Origin: PVC group bacterium
Lineage (GTDB): Bacteria; Verrucomicrobiota; Kiritimatiellia; UBA8416; PXDI01
Direction: 5' to 3'
Assembly (NCBI GenBank): GCA_003565095.1
Contig: PXDI01000055.1
Location: forward strand, 1 to 24,757
DNA length: 24,757 nucleotides
Shown: one piece after another, positions 1 through 7,901 of the stretch
Layout of the letters: the number at the start of each line of letters is the position of its first letter
Position numbering within the stretch: the stretch's first letter is position 1
Notes under the pieces: generated by a model
The model's database searches: none
What the model was told of the DNA's origin: nothing
What the model saw: the letters and a program-made list of their open reading frames with translations, nothing else
Program-made: the position numbers and the translations under genes

Positions 1-285
1 CCTTTATATCACCCCGCCAGACCGCCATAAATGCCGCACAATCGACTTCACGGGCCCCGGGAAAGATAAACACACCGCCAAAAGCGGGGGCGGTTTCTGT
101 GCCTTTTTTGTGCCTTACAGGACACCCCGGCAAGCAATTTGTGTCTTATTGTGTCATAACTCAAGTGACCGGACACGAAACAGCAGCTTGCAGTTAGCGA
201 CACGAAACAACACGCTTGAAATACTGAAACCCCTATGAATAAAGGGCGTAATGCTTGCTTTGTTAGGGTTTTGGGGGGTTGCGAC
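1..285. other. Gene-poor region downstream of the tRNA pair
   Basis: I see no convincing gene here. Short frames are open on both strands across positions 1-130, but none has a ribosome-binding site or a recognisable motif. The stretch is rich in the pentamer GTGTC/GACAC. The 11-mer GACACGAAACA occurs at 172-182 and again at 199-209, 27 bp apart, and TGTGCCTT-like words recur at 99-116. It lies at the 3' side of a minus-strand tRNA pair, which is a common place for integrated elements, so it could be the degraded edge of one. No integrase is visible inside the window. Confidence 0.35.
74..94. terminator. GC-rich hairpin, possible terminator
   Basis: ACCGCC at 74-79 pairs with GGCGGT at 89-94, giving a 6-bp GC stem with a 9-nt loop. 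On the plus strand a run of six T follows about 10 nt later (around 104-109), a loose match to an intrinsic terminator. No gene is assigned on either side, so orientation and function are uncertain. Confidence 0.25.
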
Positions 286-361
286 TGGTAGAGGTGGAGG
301 GACTCGAACCCACGACCCGCTGATTAAGAGTCAGCTGCTCTTCCAACTGAGCTACACCTCC
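286..361 (-). tRNA. tRNA-Lys (anticodon CTT)
   Basis: The reverse complement folds as a tRNA of 76 nt with an encoded CCA tail (286-288). The D arm is GCTC/GAGC. The anticodon stem is GCTGA/TCAGC around the loop CTCTTAA, so the anticodon is CTT and reads the Lys codon AAG. The T loop is TTCGAGT. Two small departures from a perfect cloverleaf are visible: the first acceptor pair is G1-U72, and the T stem has an apparent U-U mismatch at its second pair. The gene lies 10 nt downstream of tRNA-Gly and is probably on the same transcript. Confidence 0.93.
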
Positions 362-371
362 ACAAAAAAAA

Positions 372-446
372 TGGAGCGAGCGAAGGGATTTGAACCCTCG
401 ACAACCACCTTGGCAAGGTGGAGCTCTACCACTGAGCTACGCTCGC
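372..446 (-). tRNA. tRNA-Gly (anticodon GCC)
   Basis: The reverse complement gives a 75-nt tRNA. The acceptor stem GCGAGCG/CGCTCGC is perfect, followed by U73 and an encoded CCA. The D arm is GCTC/GAGC, the anticodon stem is CCACC/GGTGG, and the loop TTGCCAA gives anticodon GCC for glycine. It is the first gene of the tRNA pair and sits downstream of a promoter-like sequence. Confidence 0.95.
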
Positions 447-468
447 CCAATCAATCAAATCAGGCAGC

Positions 469-496
469 ATTATGCGGGAAACTGCACACAACGCAA
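469..496 (-). promoter_or_regulatory. Predicted sigma70-type promoter of the tRNA pair
   Basis: Read on the minus strand, a -35-like TTGCGT (491-496) and a -10-like CATAAT (469-474) are separated by 16 bp. Transcription would begin near position 462, about 16 nt before the tRNA-Gly 5' end. This is motif matching only, but the distance suits a tRNA operon. Confidence 0.42.
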
Positions 497-520
497 GGAT
501 TTTTTTCTAAAAAACGCGGT

Positions 521-1669
521 TTATGATAGCGGGGATTTGCTGATACCGAACAGCCGTTCCAATTCCTTCAGCTCGTTACAGGCATTAGCCATGCGCGGGT
601 TATCGCCGAAATATGTAGCGATAATCAGGGTGTTGCGCGGGGTATGTTCGGGGTCGACAAATTCGACGGCCTGAACCTGGTAACCGTTGCTTTCGAGTAT
701 CAGGCAGCGCATGGCATCGCTGAGTACTGCGGCTGTGCGCTCCAGCAGGATTGTATGCCGCAGCATGCCTGCGGCAGCGCCCTGCGGCCGGATATTTCCA
801 CGCAGCTCATGGTGGCAGCAGGGGGCAACCAGAATCAGCGGCACCTGCGCTTTAATTCCGGCGGCAATGGCATCGTCCGTGGCGGTATCGCAGGCATGCA
901 GGGCGGTCAGCACATCGGCCGCTTTGGCCGGTGCCGCGCTGATTTTTCCGCATTTGAACTTTATGCCCGACATGGCGCATTCCTGTACAGCGCGGTTGGC
1001 CGCCTCTACCATATCAGTGCGCCGGTCAACGCCGTTTGTCTGTGCCGGTTTGTTGAGTATGTCGTTAATCAGCACATGCAAGGCAAAGGTCAGGTATCCC
1101 TTGCCGCAGCCCAAATCAACAACCTTCAAATGCTTGCCATTGCGCGGCTCCAGATTGCCGAGAGCCTTGCGTGTCAGTTGGGCAAAATGACAGATTTGCC
1201 GGTATTTGGCCTGCATTGAGGCACGGATATTGCCGTCGGCACCGGCAATGTCCAATGCTTTCAGAAACGGAGCATCCGGTGCGATCAGATGTTCTTTGTT
1301 GCGGTCATGGCGGGTTGACGGCGGCGGGTTGCCGGTGTGTTTGCGGGTCAGGCGTGGTTTGCCTTTGCGGCTGAAACGCAGTTGCAGAGTGCCGGTGGTG
1401 GTGAACAGGTGTGCGTCGTGATACACCGGACCGGTGATTTGACGCAAGACTTGAAGGGCTGCGCGCACATGCAAAGTCTCTGTGCGGTGACTCGGCTGTT
1501 CTTCGTGAACAATACTCAGGCAGATTCCTTTAGCGGTTTCAACCAGCCGTGCGCTCACACGTCGTGCACTGCCGGCTGTTACCGGGCGTGACAACACCAG
1601 CCGCACCAGACTGCGGCTGCGGCAGGCCTGCTCCAGTTCCCCCAGAAAATTTTCAACAATGTTTTTCAT
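521..1669 (-). CDS. SAM-dependent methyltransferase, Methyltransf_32-type
   Basis: A 382-residue putative class I S-adenosylmethionine-dependent methyltransferase; the substrate cannot be told from sequence. The SAM-binding motif VVDLGCGKGYLT lies near residues 183-194. It is followed by TALHACD (about 255-261) and APCCHHEL (about 282-289), a set typical of the Methyltransf_32 family, whose members include RNA methyltransferase relatives. The upstream segment with KYRQICHF (about 155-162) also fits that family. The first 110 residues are basic and not recognised. An ATG at 1735 would lie inside the preceding gene, so I take the ATG at 1669, 17 bp after that gene's stop; the ribosome-binding site there is weak. 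It probably shares a transcript with the upstream glycosidase, a pairing that has no obvious functional logic. Confidence 0.8.
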   Translation of the reverse strand: MKNIVENFLGELEQACRSRSLVRLVLSRPVTAGSARRVSARLVETAKGICLSIVHEEQPSHRTETLHVRAALQVLRQITGPVYHDAHLFTTTGTLQLRFSRKGKPRLTRKHTGNPPPSTRHDRNKEHLIAPDAPFLKALDIAGADGNIRASMQAKYRQICHFAQLTRKALGNLEPRNGKHLKVVDLGCGKGYLTFALHVLINDILNKPAQTNGVDRRTDMVEAANRAVQECAMSGIKFKCGKISAAPAKAADVLTALHACDTATDDAIAAGIKAQVPLILVAPCCHHELRGNIRPQGAAAGMLRHTILLERTAAVLSDAMRCLILESNGYQVQAVEFVDPEHTPRNTLIIATYFGDNPRMANACNELKELERLFGISKSPLS

Positions 1670-1686
1670 GGATTTGATAATGGGTG

Positions 1687-4278
1687 TTATTCGGCGGGGC
1701 CTTCGATATATATGCTTGTGCAGGCCAGCAGCCATCCGGCGCGTTCCTGCGCTGCGCTGAAGCGTAATATGTTGTCAGTTTTGAGTAATGACGGATCGAG
1801 CGGGATGTCGCGCATCCATACAGCATCGACCGGGGTGTTGGCGCGGGGCAGCGGCAAGATTGCGCCGTTGATTTCCACCTGCGCCTCACCTTCGCTGACC
1901 CGTTCAACAACCACCCGCAGCCATGCGCGGGAGGCTTTGTCCAGAATATCAGAATCGATGGCAATTGAGGTTTCAACGGGTTGTTGATGACTGACATTTT
2001 CCAGCAGAGCGTTTGCGAAGAACTGTCTCTGCTGTATTTCCGCGCGGTCAAGCGGGGTTCCTTCCAGCGGCAGGGTCAGCACCACGAGGTGTCCGCCGTC
2101 AAGCGATCCGCTCCAGGAATGTTCTGACCCGGTTGCGTTGTGAACGCTTTCATCAACGGTGACCAATCCGGCATCGTCATCTTCACGCACAAGCGCGCGG
2201 GTGCGGCGTTCGATGAGCTGTTTGAATTTTGTGCCGGTGGGGGCCTGCAACGGAACGGTAATTTCCCGTGGGTCGCGGTGGTCATTATAGATGGCAACGA
2301 CCATTTCAATGCCGGGTGTCATGTAATCGGGGCGCGGCAGCAGCGGGTCGGTGCCGTCGATGGCTGCAGCAACATACACAAAGCTGTCATCGCTGATAGC
2401 ATGTACCAGGCGTCCGCGCAGATTGCGCAATGCCATGAAGGTTGCACCTTCGGCCTGCTGGTCAAACCAGTGAAAGGTAAATGAGCGTGCCTTGTCGGGC
2501 ACTGTGGCGAGAGCGTGCACCAGTTTGCGGGCGCTCCACATGGCTTTCAGCCAGCGTTTGCCGGCCTGGCGCATACTGGCGGAGGCTTCGGGGTAAGCGG
2601 AGGGATCGGAGTTTTCGCCGCATTCCGTATTATAGTTCAGCAGCCATTTGTTATGGCGGGTCATTCCATAGGCGGTCACAAACTCATAATTTGCCGGCAT
2701 GCGTGTAACATCTCCGCCGTAATCATGATCGGTGACCCCGTCGATAAAGGCAATACCGGCGTCGATTGTTGGCTTGTAAAGCATATGCCATGCTGCCCAG
2801 TAATCCTCACTGACTCTAAAATCCCAACCGGCCAGAAAAACTGCTTCGGGATAAGTTTCCTTTAATCCACCGGCAAAAGCCAGCATAGGTTCATTATACA
2901 TCATTAACTGAGACTGTCCGCTCCAGAAGGTGAACTGGGTTAAATCGTAGACGTACCACGGAGTGAAAGCGGTCAGCTCAATTTCGCCATCCTGCACCCG
3001 TTCGCGACGTCCGGTTTCTTCATTGCGCACCTGACGGAAACGCGGGCGGGTATATGTTTCGCCGTCGGCAAGATCGTCGGGCGGGGCCATATCAGCACCG
3101 CGATGTACGCGGCCTTCGGCATCACGTCCGGCGCGCCATTGCGCGCGGTCCATCCATAGCCACGGCGGCGCATCGGGATCGCGTGTCCAGCGCAGGAAAG
3201 GCGCAACCGAGCCGTCCACCGTCAGGTGAACCGGTCCGCCTTCTTCGGCGCGTGATTCGTCAAAAAAGCGCAGATCAAAATTACGGCGTGTGCGGTTTGA
3301 CCAGTTCAGATAGGGTTCATTCCACCATTCGATGGCGATTTCCGGCCGGTTGGTCTGGCTGTAGTAATTGGCGAGTGCGCGTCCGGTGGAGAGTCCGCTG
3401 TTGCGGCAGTTTTCCTGCCAGTTGGCGCTGGTCAGCCGCATTGAAGGCTGATAGCGGTCCCCGCCTTTTACATCAATGAGGACCGCGATGGCCGGATCAC
3501 GGGTCAGATCATGGGCGGTCTCGCCGCCGTCGGAGAGGTAACTGCGGAAGATGTCACGGTGCGAGCCCATGCGCATTTCCTTGGCACCGCCGCCGGGAAA
3601 GTGTCCAAACAGGCCGCCGGGGATCATTTCGGTTGCGTTAATGTCCAAGGTCCGTCCGCTGACCGTGACTGTTACCGGGCGGGGGGCATCCTGTTCCCGC
3701 AGCGGCAGCAACTCAATGCCCAAGAGCTCAAAATCAACATTGCCGATGCCGAGCGGATTGACCACGCCGACAGCCAGCCCGTTGATAATATCCGGATCAA
3801 AAACCTGATTATCATCCAGATGATGTCCTTCCGGCGGCGAAACCCACAATGCCACGCGGAAATCTGCGAAAAGAATTTCCGCTGTATTAGTTGTGGCGAT
3901 CAGGTCGCAGGCCCCCGCAAGATAATGCCATGAGCCGTCGTCTTCGCGCAGTGCAATGCTGATGGCTGCGTCATCACGCGGCTGGTCGGTGCGTACAATG
4001 ATACGCAGACCGCGGTAAGCCGACCAGTCGGTGGTTTTATCGAAACCGATATGCGACCAGCGGGCATTCGTCCAGTTGACGCGCTTGTTTCCCATGTTAA
4101 AAGAAAAGGATACCCCCTCCGCTGTGCGTTGTGCACCGGGGAATTCAGCCTGTGTCAGGTCGATCGCGGGAGTGTTTTGTTCGACGTCCGTCGTGTTTTC
4201 CATGGTATCTGCGTGCATCCTCATTGTTGTTGTCAATATTGTAATAGCAAATCCAATATAACATATTCCATGTTTCAT
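1687..4278 (-). CDS. Secreted clan GH-A-like glycoside hydrolase
   Basis: An 863-residue exported protein, probably a polysaccharide- or glycoside-degrading enzyme. Residues 1-23 form a signal peptide with a hydrophobic core and a possible AxA-like end (MHA). Residues 35-200 look like a beta-rich, possibly carbohydrate-binding domain. The central part carries hallmarks of a clan GH-A TIM barrel: IEWWNEPYLNW, with an N-E-P triplet at 320-322 as candidate acid/base, and LLNYNTECGE, with E552 as candidate nucleophile. A second N-E-P triplet lies at 462-464, and about 120 residues of insertion (340-460) separate the first triplet from the rest of the barrel. The C-terminal part (about 620-863) is beta-rich. 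The start has AAAGGA about 9 nt upstream. I cannot assign a GH family. The substrate is unknown, and no other carbohydrate gene lies nearby. Confidence 0.72.
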   Translation of the reverse strand: MKHGICYIGFAITILTTTMRMHADTMENTTDVEQNTPAIDLTQAEFPGAQRTAEGVSFSFNMGNKRVNWTNARWSHIGFDKTTDWSAYRGLRIIVRTDQPRDDAAISIALREDDGSWHYLAGACDLIATTNTAEILFADFRVALWVSPPEGHHLDDNQVFDPDIINGLAVGVVNPLGIGNVDFELLGIELLPLREQDAPRPVTVTVSGRTLDINATEMIPGGLFGHFPGGGAKEMRMGSHRDIFRSYLSDGGETAHDLTRDPAIAVLIDVKGGDRYQPSMRLTSANWQENCRNSGLSTGRALANYYSQTNRPEIAIEWWNEPYLNWSNRTRRNFDLRFFDESRAEEGGPVHLTVDGSVAPFLRWTRDPDAPPWLWMDRAQWRAGRDAEGRVHRGADMAPPDDLADGETYTRPRFRQVRNEETGRRERVQDGEIELTAFTPWYVYDLTQFTFWSGQSQLMMYNEPMLAFAGGLKETYPEAVFLAGWDFRVSEDYWAAWHMLYKPTIDAGIAFIDGVTDHDYGGDVTRMPANYEFVTAYGMTRHNKWLLNYNTECGENSDPSAYPEASASMRQAGKRWLKAMWSARKLVHALATVPDKARSFTFHWFDQQAEGATFMALRNLRGRLVHAISDDSFVYVAAAIDGTDPLLPRPDYMTPGIEMVVAIYNDHRDPREITVPLQAPTGTKFKQLIERRTRALVREDDDAGLVTVDESVHNATGSEHSWSGSLDGGHLVVLTLPLEGTPLDRAEIQQRQFFANALLENVSHQQPVETSIAIDSDILDKASRAWLRVVVERVSEGEAQVEINGAILPLPRANTPVDAVWMRDIPLDPSLLKTDNILRFSAAQERAGWLLACTSIYIEGPAE

Positions 4279-4399
4279 CTCTATATTCCTTTGTGTGGTC
4301 TCGTTCTGTCAAAATTTTTGTAACTATTCTTGTCTAATCCTTTGCCCTGATCTTCCGGCGCAAAACGTGATCGCCATTTATTTTAAGACCGGAGATTCG

Positions 4400-4471
4400 A
4401 GTGTACGAGTAAGTATAAGAATTACGGGTAAGATAATGTTCCAATCCCGCTTACTCGTACACTTACTCTTA
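4400..4471. repeat. Inverted pair of hexamer-repeat arms
   Basis: In the gap between oppF and the glycosidase gene, AGTGTACGAGTAAG (4400-4413) is matched by its exact reverse complement at 4450-4463, a 14-bp perfect inverted repeat with a 36-bp spacer. Both arms are made of a degenerate hexamer TAMGNN. On the plus strand units start at 4404, 4410 and 4416, then 4423 and 4429 after a one-base phase shift. On the minus strand four units run from 4471 down to 4450. The rest of the 244-bp gap holds the region upstream of the glycosidase gene; I see no other gene there. Confidence 0.75.
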
Positions 4472-4522
4472 AACACATATCTCTCAATCTTTCCGGCAGG
4501 CAACTACAAGCATTATCCATGC

Positions 4523-5530
4523 CTAAAATTGATCTTGTTCAGCATACAAATGACATGCCACCTGCCGACCTTCGTGATCATAGAGATCCGGCGTATAGGT
4601 GCGGCAGTTTTCTTTGCAATGGATGCAGCGCGGATGGAAAGCGCAGCCGGTCGGCAGACGGCTCAAATCCACGACCTGCCCCTTGGCCGGGAAGTGCATT
4701 TTCTTGTCGGGATCCGGCAGCGGAACCGCTGAAAGCAGCAGGCGGGTATAGGGATGGCAGGGATTCTCAAACAGTTCATCGGTTTTTGCCAGTTCTACAA
4801 TTTTTCCGGCATACATGACGGCAATCCGGTCGCACATATGCCTGACGACACTGATGTCATGCGCAATGAACAGCAGGGTCAGATTGAATTCCGTCTGCAA
4901 CTCTTCGAGCAGGTTGATAATCTGCGCCTGAACTGACACATCCAGAGCCGACACCGCCTCGTCGGCGATTACAAGTTGCGGACGCATTACCAGTGCGCGG
5001 GCAATTCCGACCCGCTGGCGCTGTCCGCCGCTGAAAGCATGCGGATAACGCGAGGCATGTTCGGGATTCAGCCCGACTCTGTGAAGCATTTCAGCCACCT
5101 GTGCGCGCAACACCGCACCGCGTGCCATACGGTGGATCCGCAGCGGTTCACCGACGATATCCCCGATTGTCATGCGCGGGTTCAGGCTGGAAAAAGGATC
5201 CTGGAAAATCATCTGCATCTGCCGCCGCAGCGGTTTCAGTTGTTTTGATTCCAGTCCGGCAAGATTGGTGCGTGTATCGGCGCTATTGAACCAGACTTCG
5301 CCGGAGGAAGGTGTCAGTGCCCGCAGAATTGTGCGTCCGGTGGTGGTTTTTCCGCAACCGCTTTCGCCGACCAGACCGAGAGTTTCGCCGGGGTAGAGAT
5401 TAAAAGAAACATTATCGACGGCGCGGACGCGTCCGATTTCGCGTCTGACCAGCCCCTGCCGGTATACCGGGAAATGTTTGGTTAGGGTCTTGATTTCCAG
5501 CAAAGGAGCTGTTTCGGTTGGTTGGGTCAT
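4523..5530 (-). CDS. oppF: Oligopeptide/dipeptide ABC transporter ATPase, OppF/DppF type
   Basis: A 335-residue ATPase that powers an inner-membrane peptide-type importer as partner of OppD. Visible motifs are Walker A GESGCGKT (55-62), Q-loop Q110, signature SGGQRQ (167-172), Walker B LVIADE (186-191) and switch His224. The oligopeptide-transporter C-terminal segment follows (NPCHPYTRLLL, about 257-266). It ends in a cysteine cluster CAFHPRC..C..C (296-309), which is common in this family. I chose the ATG at 5530 because it overlaps the oppD stop as ATGA and has GGAG 8 nt upstream; an ATG at 5560 lies inside oppD. Normal length. The transported substrate could be peptides, but related systems also carry sugars or nickel. 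Confidence 0.92.
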   Translation of the reverse strand: MTQPTETAPLLEIKTLTKHFPVYRQGLVRREIGRVRAVDNVSFNLYPGETLGLVGESGCGKTTTGRTILRALTPSSGEVWFNSADTRTNLAGLESKQLKPLRRQMQMIFQDPFSSLNPRMTIGDIVGEPLRIHRMARGAVLRAQVAEMLHRVGLNPEHASRYPHAFSGGQRQRVGIARALVMRPQLVIADEAVSALDVSVQAQIINLLEELQTEFNLTLLFIAHDISVVRHMCDRIAVMYAGKIVELAKTDELFENPCHPYTRLLLSAVPLPDPDKKMHFPAKGQVVDLSRLPTGCAFHPRCIHCKENCRTYTPDLYDHEGRQVACHLYAEQDQF

Positions 5531-6549
5531 TGTGTTTTCTCCGCAAAGACATCCTGCCATCTGAGGCAGGCGGTTGAATGTTCTTCAGCCGCCTGCTGCA
5601 GTTGCGGGGCAGGGGGAATGTCGCATAACTTCTGCTCAGCATATTGACAGCGCGGGTGGAATGAGCAGCCTTCCGGGACATTGGCCAGAGACGGTACCCG
5701 TCCGGGAATTGAAGCAAGTCTTTCGCCACGGCGGTGCAATGCCGGCAGGCTTTGCAGTAAAGCGCGGGTGTAGGGATGGCGCGGGTTTTTCAAGACATTA
5801 CGCACTGGGCCATACTCAGCGATGCGTCCCATATACATCACGGCCACATCATCAGCCACCTGGGCCACAACGCCCAGATCGTGTGTGATGAATAAGATAC
5901 TTACCCCGGTTTTTTGTTGAAGCTCTTTCAGCAGTTGCAGGATTTGGGCCTGGATGGTTACATCCAGCGCGGTGGTCGGTTCATCGGCAATCAGAATTTC
6001 CGGCTCGGCAGCCAGTGCCATGGCAATCACCACCCGCTGACGCAAGCCGCCGGAAAGCTCATGAGGGTATTGCCGCATGCGTTGCGCAGCATTTGAGATG
6101 CCCACATTATCAAGCATGGCGATGGCGCGTTCCTGTGCGGTTTTTTCATTAACATTGCAATGCAGCAGAATCGCCTCACAAATCTGATTACCGATCGTAT
6201 GAACCGGGCTGAGCGCGGTCATCGGTTCCTGAAAAATCATGCCGATCATTCCGCAGCGCACGCTGTAAAGCAAATCGTCTTTTTCTGACAAGGCGGTGAT
6301 GTCGATCGTGTCGCGCCCTGACGGCTGAATTCTGATGCTGCCTCCGGCAATCCGTCCCGGAGGGTTGATCAGGCGCATGATTGCCAGACTGGTGACTGAC
6401 TTGCCGCAGCCGCTTTCACCGACCAGCGCCAGTGTGCTGCCGCGCCGTAACGAGAAATCCACCCCATTGACCGCCGGAAGGTCACCTTCCTCGATCCTGA
6501 AACGGACTTCGAGTTGCGTTACATCCAATACAGTATCGGCTTTTTCCAT
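5527..6549 (-). CDS. oppD: Oligopeptide/dipeptide ABC transporter ATPase, OppD/DppD type
   Basis: A 340-residue ATPase and first gene of the oppD-oppF pair. Motifs are Walker A GESGCGKS (44-51), Q-loop MIFQEP (Q107), signature LSGGLRQ (165-171), Walker B ILIADE (185-190) and the H-loop in FITHDLG. The C-terminal oligopeptide-transporter domain includes NPRHPYTRALLQSLP and a CSFHPRC cysteine motif. The frame stays open upstream to 7053, but that extension is antisense to another gene and shows no domain. The ATG at 6549 starts at the usual place for the family, just before the first beta strand. The gene overlaps oppF by 4 nt, implying translational coupling. The cognate permeases are not adjacent: they lie 1.4 kb upstream beyond an opposing gene. 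Confidence 0.93.
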   Translation of the reverse strand: MEKADTVLDVTQLEVRFRIEEGDLPAVNGVDFSLRRGSTLALVGESGCGKSVTSLAIMRLINPPGRIAGGSIRIQPSGRDTIDITALSEKDDLLYSVRCGMIGMIFQEPMTALSPVHTIGNQICEAILLHCNVNEKTAQERAIAMLDNVGISNAAQRMRQYPHELSGGLRQRVVIAMALAAEPEILIADEPTTALDVTIQAQILQLLKELQQKTGVSILFITHDLGVVAQVADDVAVMYMGRIAEYGPVRNVLKNPRHPYTRALLQSLPALHRRGERLASIPGRVPSLANVPEGCSFHPRCQYAEQKLCDIPPAPQLQQAAEEHSTACLRWQDVFAEKTQ

Positions 6550-6567
6550 TGTTATTCCACTATGATT

Positions 6568-6596
6568 CTGATAAAGCACTGAATAATTTTTGTTAA
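6568..6596 (-). promoter_or_regulatory. Predicted promoter of oppD-oppF
   Basis: On the minus strand TTAACA (6591-6596) and TATCAG (6568-6573) are 17 bp apart, matching the sigma70 consensus at 5 of 6 and 4 of 6 positions. The predicted start near 6561 leaves a 5' leader of only about 12 nt before the oppD ATG. Confidence 0.33.
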
Positions 6597-6688
6597 CATA
6601 GCAGAAGGGCTCTGCGATGACAGTTTTTTCTGAAGTTAATGGATAATCCAATGGGTATTCCTGTAATTCTTCCGCTGGTGTAATATGC

Positions 6689-6716
6689 TTGACGAATCGC
6701 GTTATTGGTTTACAAA
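6689..6716 (+). promoter_or_regulatory. Predicted promoter of the PAS/REC gene
   Basis: TTGACG (6689-6694) and TACAAA (6711-6716) are separated by 16 bp on the plus strand, 5 of 6 and 4 of 6 matches to consensus. It would fire divergently from the oppD promoter within the same 260-bp gap, giving a leader of roughly 87 nt before the ATG at 6810. Confidence 0.3.
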
Positions 6717-6809
6717 CTAAAGTAGGCGTCAGGGTATGCTGGTTGCTGAAGGGGTGAATTGCCCGGCGGTTATTGTTTCTTTGCAAAGCGGATAAACCGG
6801 GGGGTTGAG

Positions 6810-7901
6810 ATGAGCTTACCGCAATCAGGCATTGTTGGAAATGTAACACCACCGCGTGCGGCGGCGGGCATCGCGACAGGCGCGCGCGAATATACCAATC
6901 TGAAGAACAGCATCTTTGATTCGCTTTTCGTCTGCAATGAAGACGGTGTGATTGTTGAGGCCAATAAACGGGTTGCCGCTGATTTCGGCTGGGAGCCTGA
7001 TGAACTTTTCGGCAGGAATGTTTTGAGCCTGATTTCCGGTGCTGATGAAACAATGCTGGAAGCGTTGCACGACCAGTTCAAGCAGCAGGGGTTTGCCATG
7101 TTTGAGGCGGTCTGTTTGCGGCGCGACGAAAGCAGCTTTGCCGCTGAAGTGGTGGTCACCAAGCTGGCCGGTCGCATCCCTCCCGCGCTGTGTTTTTATA
7201 TTCGCGAGGCGGTTATGCGGCAGCAGATTGAGGAGGAGTTGCAGGAAGCCAATGCCAAAGTCGTTGAGATGGAGCGCCACAAAGCCGAACGCGAAATGAT
7301 CAGTGAGCTTTGTCACGAATTAAACAATCCGTTGCAGATTCTGACGTCGATGGCGGAGGTTGACGAAAATCCTGATTACAAGGAACAGTTGCAGCGGATG
7401 CTTGCGGTAATCGAACAGGTCCGCAAGGCGCACGAGACTGCGGCTACGGAAGACAGCGGCCATGAGCTTGAAGCGGAGGCGGATTGGCAGCAGCCGGATT
7501 TGAGCAAGATTCTGCTGGCTGACGATGAGGACCAGTTGTGCCGGTTGTTCTGTCATGCTTTCCAGATGAATCATCCCCAAATGGGCGTGCATACCACCCG
7601 CAACGGGAAAGATGCTGTGGAGCGATTCATCAAGCAGCACCACGGCATTGTGATTATGGATGTACAGATGCCGGGAATGGACGGGATTGAGGCGTTCCGG
7701 GCGATTTACAAGCACTGTGCGGAGAATCACTGGTGTCTGCCGCCGTTTATTTTCTGTTCAGGATTCAGGATGGGTGAAGAACTCGGCGAAATTGTCGGCG
7801 ACGGTTCATACCATTGCTTCATGCAAAAGCCGTTCTCCTTTTCGAAACTGCTGAGTGAAGTCGACCGCAAACTCGCGCTGTACGGTGAGGGTAGTAATTG
7901 A
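6810..7901 (+). CDS. PAS-HisKA-like-REC signalling protein without ATPase domain
   Basis: A 363-residue cytosolic two-component-type protein. Residues 30-135 read as a PAS sensor domain (SLFVCNEDGVIVEANKRVA, then FGRNVL). A coiled coil follows at about 136-165. Next comes an H-box-like segment, ISELCHELNNPLQIL (164-178), with candidate phosphorylatable His169. Residues 232-357 are a receiver domain with acidic pair D238/D239, phospho-acceptor D284 in IMDVQMPGMDG, S317 and K340 (QKPF). No HATPase_c domain with N, G1 or G2 boxes is present, so it cannot phosphorylate itself. I chose the ATG at 6810, preceded by GGGGG about 5 nt upstream, over one at 6759. It sits alone on the plus strand between the two halves of the importer locus. 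It may be a phosphorelay intermediate or an output protein driven by an unlinked kinase. Confidence 0.82.
   Translation: MSLPQSGIVGNVTPPRAAAGIATGAREYTNLKNSIFDSLFVCNEDGVIVEANKRVAADFGWEPDELFGRNVLSLISGADETMLEALHDQFKQQGFAMFEAVCLRRDESSFAAEVVVTKLAGRIPPALCFYIREAVMRQQIEEELQEANAKVVEMERHKAEREMISELCHELNNPLQILTSMAEVDENPDYKEQLQRMLAVIEQVRKAHETAATEDSGHELEAEADWQQPDLSKILLADDEDQLCRLFCHAFQMNHPQMGVHTTRNGKDAVERFIKQHHGIVIMDVQMPGMDGIEAFRAIYKHCAENHWCLPPFIFCSGFRMGEELGEIVGDGSYHCFMQKPFSFSKLLSEVDRKLALYGEGSN

Noticed and set aside
1..130. Minus-strand open frame ending before the tRNAs
   Set aside because: About 40 codons with no ribosome-binding site and no family motif; it could be part of a gene outside the window, but nothing supports a call.
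251..526. 91-codon plus-strand frame
   Set aside because: It runs straight through both tRNA genes in antisense orientation; the tRNA cloverleaves explain the sequence.
644..1219. 191-codon frame on the plus strand
   Set aside because: It is antisense to the methyltransferase gene, has no ribosome-binding site or domain, and the minus-strand motifs are unambiguous.
6550..7053. N-terminal extension of OppD to 508 residues
   Set aside because: The extra 168 residues show no OppD similarity and overlap the PAS/REC gene on the other strand; the family start is at 6549.
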